The translations under genes were made by a program, and so were the position numbers. DNA of 40,294 nt, taken from Streptococcus phocae (GTDB lineage Bacteria; Bacillota; Bacilli; Lactobacillales; Streptococcaceae). Positions within the stretch are counted from its first letter, which is position 1. The number at the start of each line of letters is the position of its first letter. This document shows positions 35,659-40,294 of the stretch, in pieces. The notes beneath the pieces are model-generated. The model saw nothing but the letters and a program-made list of their open reading frames with translations. It searched no databases and was not told where the DNA came from. The stretch spans positions 1 through 40,294 of the forward strand of contig NZ_LHQM01000020.1 of assembly GCF_001302265.1 (NCBI RefSeq), written 5' to 3'.

Positions 35659-35686
35659 TTGCCTTCGGTCTGAACTCTTGTATAAT
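35659..35686 (+). promoter_or_regulatory. recG promoter
   Basis: TTGCCT (35659-35664), 16 bp, TATAAT (35681-35686), about 39 bases before the recG ATG. It lies 39 bases outside the IS end at 35620, so the promoter is native. Confidence 0.7.
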
Positions 35687-35724
35687 AGAGGTAAGAGTTT
35701 TATTAATCAAAAGGATAGGGAACT

Positions 35725-37740
35725 ATGCACCTAAAATCACCAATAGCTGATTTAAAAGGATTTGGTCCAAAATCGGCAGAAAAATTTCAAAAATTAAATA
35801 TTGCTTGTGTTGAGGATTTGCTATTGTACTACCCTTATCGTTATGAGGATTTCAAAAGCAAGTCAGTTTTTGATGTGTTAGATGGTAAAAAAGCTGTGCT
35901 TACAGGGACAATTGTGACCCCTCCTCAGGTTCAGTACTATGGGTTTAAGCGCAATCGTCTAACCTTTAAAATCAAGCAAGGTGAAATAGTTATTGGGGTT
36001 AGCTTTTTTAATCAACCATATTTGCAGGATAAGTTAGTTCTGGGAGACGAGGTGGCAGTCTTTGGCAAATGGGACCAGAAAAAAGCAACCCTGACGGGGA
36101 TGAAATTATTAATGACTGTGGAAGAAGACCTGCAGCCGGTCTACCATGTTGCTCAAGGAATTAGCCAAACAGCCCTCATCAAAGCCATTAAATCAGCCTT
36201 TGAAAGCGGTGCATTGAGCCAGCTTGAAGAAAATGTGCCTGAGGTACTAATCAACAAGTACCGCTTGATGCCCAGGCAGCAGGCGGTCTATGCCATGCAT
36301 TTTCCAAAAGATTTAAAAGAGTATCGTCTGGCTTTGCGCCGTATCAAGTTTGAAGAGCTTTTTTATTTCCAAATGCGTCTGCAGGTGCTTAAAACAAGCA
36401 ACCAGTCAGCGAGTAACGGTCTAGCCATAGCTTATGATCAAGAAGCAGTCGCTCGTCAGGTTAAGGCTTTGCCCTTTAGCCTAACTCAGGCTCAGAGCAA
36501 TAGTCTAGCTGATATCTTGGCAGATATGGCATCTGGCAAGCACATGAATCGTCTCTTGCAAGGAGATGTTGGGTCTGGAAAAACCGTGATTGCGAGTTTA
36601 GCCATGTATGCGGCTTATACAGCAGGGTTTCAATCAGCAATCATGGTTCCTACAGAAATCCTGGCTGAGCAACATTATGACAGCCTTAGACAGCTTTTTC
36701 CAGATTTATCCCTAGCCAGATTAACCTCCGGCATGAAAGCCGCTGATCGCAGAGCAACTTTGGCAGCTATTGCGGATGGTTCTGTTGACATGATTGTTGG
36801 CACGCATGCTTTGATTCAAGAGGCTGTGACTTATCACCGTCTTGGGTTAGTCATAACTGATGAGCAGCACCGTTTTGGTGTGAAACAAAGGCGTGTTTTT
36901 CGTGAAAAAGGGGATAACCCAGATGTGCTAATGATGACCGCGACGCCTATTCCAAGAACCTTGGCGATTACCGCCTATGGTGAAATGGATGTTTCAGTGA
37001 TCGATGAACTCCCAGCAGGGCGTAAGCCCATTATCACGCGTTGGGTCAAGCACCAACAGTTAGACAGTGTCTTGTCATGGATTCAACAAGAAATTCCTAA
37101 AGGCGCCCAGATATATGTCATTTCACCGTTAATCGAAGAATCTGAAGCTTTAGACTTGAAAAATGCAGTTGCCTTAGCAAGCGAGCTCAAGGAATACTTC
37201 AAAGAAACAGCTCGCATCGCCCTCATGCACGGCAAGATGAAAAACGAGGACAAAGAAGCCATCATGCAAGATTTTAAGTCCCAAAAAACCGATTTATTAG
37301 TGTCTACAACCGTTATCGAAGTTGGGGTCAACGTGCCAAATGCTACGATTATGGTCATTATGGATGCGGATCGCTTTGGATTGAGTCAGTTGCATCAGCT
37401 GAGGGGACGAGTTGGCCGAGGAGATAAACAGTCCTATGCCATTTTAGTGGCTAATCCAAAGACAGATACGGGCAAAGAACGTATGACCATTATGACACAA
37501 ACCACAGATGGTTTTGTCTTAGCCGAAGCCGATTTAAAGATGAGAGGGTCAGGAGAAATTTTTGGAACCAGACAGTCAGGACTGCCAGAGTTTAAAACTG
37601 CAGATATCATTGAGGACTACCCTATCATGGAAGAAGCCAGACGTGTTGCTAGCGCCATTGTGTCAGATCCAAAATGGCAAGAACAAGCCCAGTGGCAACC
37701 ATTGGTTAAACATTTAACACTTGCTGATGATTTTGATTAG
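35725..37740 (+). CDS. recG: ATP-dependent DNA helicase RecG
   Basis: The 671-residue branch-migrating helicase rescues stalled forks and processes recombination intermediates. An OB-fold wedge domain (about residues 50-150) precedes helicase motifs: GDVGSGKT (280-287), DEQH (379-382), MTATPIPRTLA, and in the second half QLRGRVGRGDKQS, then the C-terminal FGTRQSGLPEF. All motifs are intact. In pneumococcus this gene directly follows alr; here it stands alone with its own promoter after the inserted haem and IS region. Confidence 0.96.
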   Translation: MHLKSPIADLKGFGPKSAEKFQKLNIACVEDLLLYYPYRYEDFKSKSVFDVLDGKKAVLTGTIVTPPQVQYYGFKRNRLTFKIKQGEIVIGVSFFNQPYLQDKLVLGDEVAVFGKWDQKKATLTGMKLLMTVEEDLQPVYHVAQGISQTALIKAIKSAFESGALSQLEENVPEVLINKYRLMPRQQAVYAMHFPKDLKEYRLALRRIKFEELFYFQMRLQVLKTSNQSASNGLAIAYDQEAVARQVKALPFSLTQAQSNSLADILADMASGKHMNRLLQGDVGSGKTVIASLAMYAAYTAGFQSAIMVPTEILAEQHYDSLRQLFPDLSLARLTSGMKAADRRATLAAIADGSVDMIVGTHALIQEAVTYHRLGLVITDEQHRFGVKQRRVFREKGDNPDVLMMTATPIPRTLAITAYGEMDVSVIDELPAGRKPIITRWVKHQQLDSVLSWIQQEIPKGAQIYVISPLIEESEALDLKNAVALASELKEYFKETARIALMHGKMKNEDKEAIMQDFKSQKTDLLVSTTVIEVGVNVPNATIMVIMDADRFGLSQLHQLRGRVGRGDKQSYAILVANPKTDTGKERMTIMTQTTDGFVLAEADLKMRGSGEIFGTRQSGLPEFKTADIIEDYPIMEEARRVASAIVSDPKWQEQAQWQPLVKHLTLADDFD

Positions 37741-37742
37741 AA

Positions 37743-37776
37743 AAACCCCTTTGTGCTGTTAGGCGCAAAGGGGTTT
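37743..37776 (+). terminator. bidirectional terminator between recG and asparaginase
   Basis: AAACCCCTTTG (37743-37753) pairs with CAAAGGGGTTT (37766-37776), with A and T tracts on both sides. It serves two convergent genes, recG and the asparaginase 12 bases beyond. Confidence 0.9.
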
Positions 37777-37787
37777 AGATTAAGGCA

Positions 37788-38753
37788 TTAGCCTTCAATA
37801 TAGTCTTTTAAAGCTTGTCCAGTCAAGCCTGCATTAAGAGCGATGAGCAATTTTAGGCGGGCTTTAGGAGCATTGAGTTCTTTGATAAACATCACGCCGG
37901 CCTCTTGCAAGACAGCACCCCCACCAGGATAGGCATAGACTGGCTCGGCCATGCCATTAAAGCATCGCGATACCAAAACAACAGGAATGCCAGAGTCGAT
38001 AACCTTTTGGATTTCAGTCATAGCCTGAGGAGGTAAATTACCAGCCCCCAGTGCCTCGATGACCACCCCTTGGATGCTGTCAGGCGTCAGCAGGCTTAAA
38101 ATACTGCCATCGCCCATCCCAGCATAGGCTTTGATGATAGGAATAGTACCGCTAATTTCCCTGATGTCAAAACGAGTCCGTGGTTCAGCTGTTTTAAAAA
38201 AGAGCAAATCATTTTTCATGATAACACCTAATGGTCCATGTGTTGGCGTTTGAAAGGTTGATAGATTTGTTGTGTGTGTTTTGGTAACGTATTTAGCAGC
38301 ATGAATTTCATCATTCATGACCACCAGGACACCTTTGCCTTTGACCTTATCGTTACTAGCTACACGTAGAGCGGTCAGGTAATTGTAGATGCCATCGCTC
38401 CCGATTTCATTAGAAGACCGCATCGCTCCAGTGATAACCACAGGTAAATCATCAGGCAAGGCCATGGTATCCAAAAAATAAGCAGTTTCTTCTAAGGTAT
38501 CTGTGCCATGAGTGATAACAACCCCATCACATTGGTCCAGATGTTCTTGAATTTTATGATAAATGGCTAGCATGTGATAAGGTGTGATGTGTGGGCTTGG
38601 TAGGTTTAAAAAGTTAACGACCGTCAAGCGTATATTATCTAAGTTGAAACCAACATGATTCATTGGATTTTCCTGGGTTGTGACAATCTTTCCAGCAGGA
38701 TCAGCCTGCATGGAGATGGTTCCACCAGTATGTAGGACTAGAATTTTTTTCAT
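37788..38753 (-). CDS. ansA: L-asparaginase, type I (cytoplasmic)
   Basis: The 321-residue enzyme hydrolyses asparagine to aspartate and ammonia. Both signature sites are present: TGGTIS (residues 9-14, nucleophile Thr12) and THGTDT (81-86). The AMRSSNEIGSDG segment (catalytic Lys equivalent replaced by the family's later residues) is present too. It lacks a signal peptide, so it is cytoplasmic. The ribosome site is poor (GAAAGAAG). It is convergent with recG and shares its terminator. Confidence 0.92.
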   Translation of the reverse strand: MKKILVLHTGGTISMQADPAGKIVTTQENPMNHVGFNLDNIRLTVVNFLNLPSPHITPYHMLAIYHKIQEHLDQCDGVVITHGTDTLEETAYFLDTMALPDDLPVVITGAMRSSNEIGSDGIYNYLTALRVASNDKVKGKGVLVVMNDEIHAAKYVTKTHTTNLSTFQTPTHGPLGVIMKNDLLFFKTAEPRTRFDIREISGTIPIIKAYAGMGDGSILSLLTPDSIQGVVIEALGAGNLPPQAMTEIQKVIDSGIPVVLVSRCFNGMAEPVYAYPGGGAVLQEAGVMFIKELNAPKARLKLLIALNAGLTGQALKDYIEG

Positions 38754-39114
38754 TTAAGGTTATACTTCTTTCAAATTTGCAGGATCAGCTATTTCACATC
38801 TTAAGGGTGCGAGATGCTAGGCTTTTTAAACGTTTTGACTCTATTTTACTACGTTTTCTGTGACGTTACCACCGAAACAGTCAGAGATTCAGGAACCAAT
38901 ATTTAGAGAAGACAATGTAGAGTTTAGTGGATAGTAAATCTAAATAAAGTTCCCCTACCTCTTGCAGTTGATAATAACCTAAAATAAGACAATGGTTAAC
39001 TAGTCATTGTCTTATCGTGTATTTGTAAAATAAATCCTTGTCAGACTTGACAAATGATAGAAAATGCTTTATCAAAAAAATCCGTCTGTCTTAATTAAAT
39101 GCGATTGTTATGCT
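38754..39114. other. intergenic stretch with repeat copy 2 and a terminator hairpin
   Basis: This 361-base gap contains no gene. 38898-38913 is the second copy of AATATTTAGAGAAGAC. ATAAGACAATG (38984-38994) pairs with CATTGTCTTAT (39005-39015) over 11 bp; on the minus strand it is followed by TTTTAGG, so it most likely ends the transcript of the small secreted protein at 39115-39510. An asparaginase promoter is not clear. Confidence 0.6.
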
Positions 39115-39510
39115 TTAATTGTAATAGTAAATATTTACTTCGTCATCAAACATGTTTCCGACAATATCAATGTTAACAATATCTGTATTTTTATATTGCT
39201 TGGAATTTGTTTCATAGACTGTAGATTTGAATTGAGCTTCATCTGGTTTTTCGCCAAATTTTCCTTCTTTAACTTCTGAAGTTACAAGTTTGAAATATTT
39301 ACCATTATGTTCTCTCATTTCATACCACTCATCTTTTTTTTGGGTTTCTACCCAGTGGTCGACAAAGTACTGATTTTTAAACTTTTCTTCTTTTTCCCAA
39401 TATGCTCTGGCTGATACAGTAGTAGTCGTTGCTAGGCTTAATGGTAAAGCTGTTGCGGTAATGGATAAAGCAGCTACTAAAGGGAGTGATTTTTTTATAA
39501 TGTTTTTCAT
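39115..39510 (-). CDS. small secreted protein, unknown
   Basis: The 131-residue product starts MKNIIKKSLPLVAALSITAT. The ATG at 39510 is chosen because AGGAGA lies 8 bases before it; an upstream ATG at 39612 would disrupt the signal peptide. The signal is cleaved probably after VSARA. The mature part of about 95 residues is hydrophilic, rich in Glu, Lys and Tyr, with aromatic motifs (YWEKEEKFKNQYFVDHW, KKDEWYEM), and has no cysteine. I do not recognise it. It sits beside an IS256-type remnant, so it may be accessory. Confidence 0.75.
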   Translation of the reverse strand: MKNIIKKSLPLVAALSITATALPLSLATTTTVSARAYWEKEEKFKNQYFVDHWVETQKKDEWYEMREHNGKYFKLVTSEVKEGKFGEKPDEAQFKSTVYETNSKQYKNTDIVNIDIVGNMFDDEVNIYYYN

Positions 39511-39846
39511 AAAAGTGTCTCCTAAATAAGTAATATAGTTTTTCGTTGAAACGTTTAATCTCTGAATAATAAACAAAAGTTTTGCTAATGAAGGGTTAGT
39601 CATATAAATCAAGGCGCCGTTCTAATGAAAACAACATTCATTAATATAAAAACATTTAATAATTACTTAAAGATTAACTTTTTCAACTTATATACAAATT
39701 ATATAACATTTTTTTTAAAAAAACAACATATTTATTAAAAAAATACTGTCAATAATCTTGTGTAAACACTCAAGTAGGGTTGCTACATGTTAATCAAATA
39801 AGCTATCAAGCGTATCAGAACATTTTCCAAATACTTTATGGATACG
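39511..39846 (-). promoter_or_regulatory. AT-rich leader and promoter of the small secreted protein; IS256-type edge
   Basis: On the minus strand TTGTTT (39721-39726), 17 bp, TATAAT (39698-39703) predicts a start near 39690. That leaves about 180 bases of leader before the ATG. A nearer promoter is not excluded. At about 39776 GGGTTGCTACATG probably marks the end of the IS256-type element. No gene is seen. Confidence 0.5.
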
Positions 39847-40294
39847 TCAGTCTTGTTTGAAATTATAGTCTTCAAATAGTGTGACAAGATAACGTTCCAA
39901 AGCCTCCTCATTTGGAAGCAAAACCTTCTTTTTACTTTGACGTTTGATGTCCTTATTCAGCGATTCAATGAGGTTTGTTGAGTAGTTACTGCTCCAAATG
40001 TGATGAGGAAAATCATAAAATGTTAAAAGATTGTCAGTGGACTCTAAAGGCATCATTATTTTCTTATGGTGTGGTTTCCACTCATTGATAAAGTATTCTA
40101 ATGCTTGTTTTTCTTGATCTAAATCATTAGCGCGATAGATTGTTTTGAAGTGCTCAAGAATCTGTGAACGGACCACTCTTTAACCTTGCTTGCGATATTT
40201 CGACCAATGTGGACCAAACACCATTGTTGCTTTGCCAAAGGATAAGCTTGACAAATGATTTGGTCAAGGTCATTGAAACCATCTGTAACGACAA
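39847..40294 (-). pseudogene. IS256/mutator-family transposase, C-terminal part, frameshifted
   Basis: From the right edge the frame reads DGFNDLDQIICQAYP, then WCLVHIGRNIASKVK, the mutator-type motif. A one-base shift near 40177 leads into VVRSQILEHFKTIYRA, then NLIESLNKDIKRQSKKK and the C-terminal end FKQD. The upstream part lies outside the window. The frameshift makes it inactive. The element's outer edge is about 39776. Confidence 0.85.

Noticed and set aside
39064..39279. 71-codon plus-strand hydrophobic frame
   Set aside because: It overlaps the signal-peptide-bearing secreted protein on the minus strand, which has a proper ribosome site. The hydrophobicity is what the complement of AT-rich code gives.
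1..40294. CRISPR array, tRNA or rRNA genes
   Set aside because: No regularly spaced repeats, no cloverleaf with CCA-type end, and no rRNA-like block were seen on either strand.

Overview
The window is from a pyogenic-group Streptococcus. It carries the haem-acquisition operon shr-shp-htsABC(siaABC)-siaDEFGH and the surface protein gene isp, inserted in an ordinary streptococcal backbone (corA, uvrA, pepP, comEB, efp, nusB, manA, secA, acpS, alr, recG, asparaginase). Gene order is that of Streptococcus pyogenes, but the Shr sequence is clearly diverged from the S. pyogenes protein I remember. I therefore favour S. dysgalactiae (group C/G) or a close relative; the species call is an inference.

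Layout. (1) 1-2643 is a graveyard of IS3-family insertion sequences. An IS861-like element, recognisable by both ends (154 and 2643) and by orfA and orfB scraps, is split by a 1.6 kb segment. That segment holds a decayed membrane-protein frame, an intact mazEF toxin-antitoxin pair and a small membrane protein overlapping mazF. It is bounded by 59-bp direct repeats that are themselves left ends of a second IS. (2) 2707-4376, minus strand: a DUF1129 protein and a CorA-type Mg transporter, divergent from uvrA. (3) 4579-9140: uvrA, pepP and comEB. (4) 9141-10844 is an accessory patch between comEB and efp. It contains a possible small RNA, a structured leader, a 289-residue protein of unknown function and a dead small gene. 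(5) 10845-17661 is housekeeping: efp-asp23-nusB, manA, secA, acpS-alr. (6) 17736-33024: isp, then the haem operon. Shr and Shp are NEAT-domain surface haem receptors, HtsABC is the haem ABC importer, SiaDE is an ABC-exporter-like pair, and SiaFGH is an ECF-type transporter. Coding is nearly continuous with short overlaps, and the operon ends in a very strong terminator at 33042-33075. (7) 33077-35620 is AT-rich. It holds a small secreted protein with repeats, a truncated IS861-like end, and a full-length second IS whose transposase is broken by a 74-bp tandem duplication. (8) recG and a convergent L-asparaginase share a terminator. (9) The right edge has a small secreted protein with a long leader and a frameshifted IS256/mutator-family transposase running off the window.

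Functionally the centre of the window is haem piracy. Shr takes haem from haemoglobin, Shp relays it, and HtsA (with both expected axial ligands, Met79 and His229) passes it to HtsBC. A promoter with an inverted repeat just downstream precedes shr and is the likely site of metal/iron control. The most unusual signals are a C(UUCG)G hairpin between the uvrA Shine-Dalgarno and its start codon, insulating terminator hairpins at both IS861-like left ends, the repeat-bounded mazEF-plus-membrane-protein cassette, and the microhomology-made duplication that switches off a transposase.
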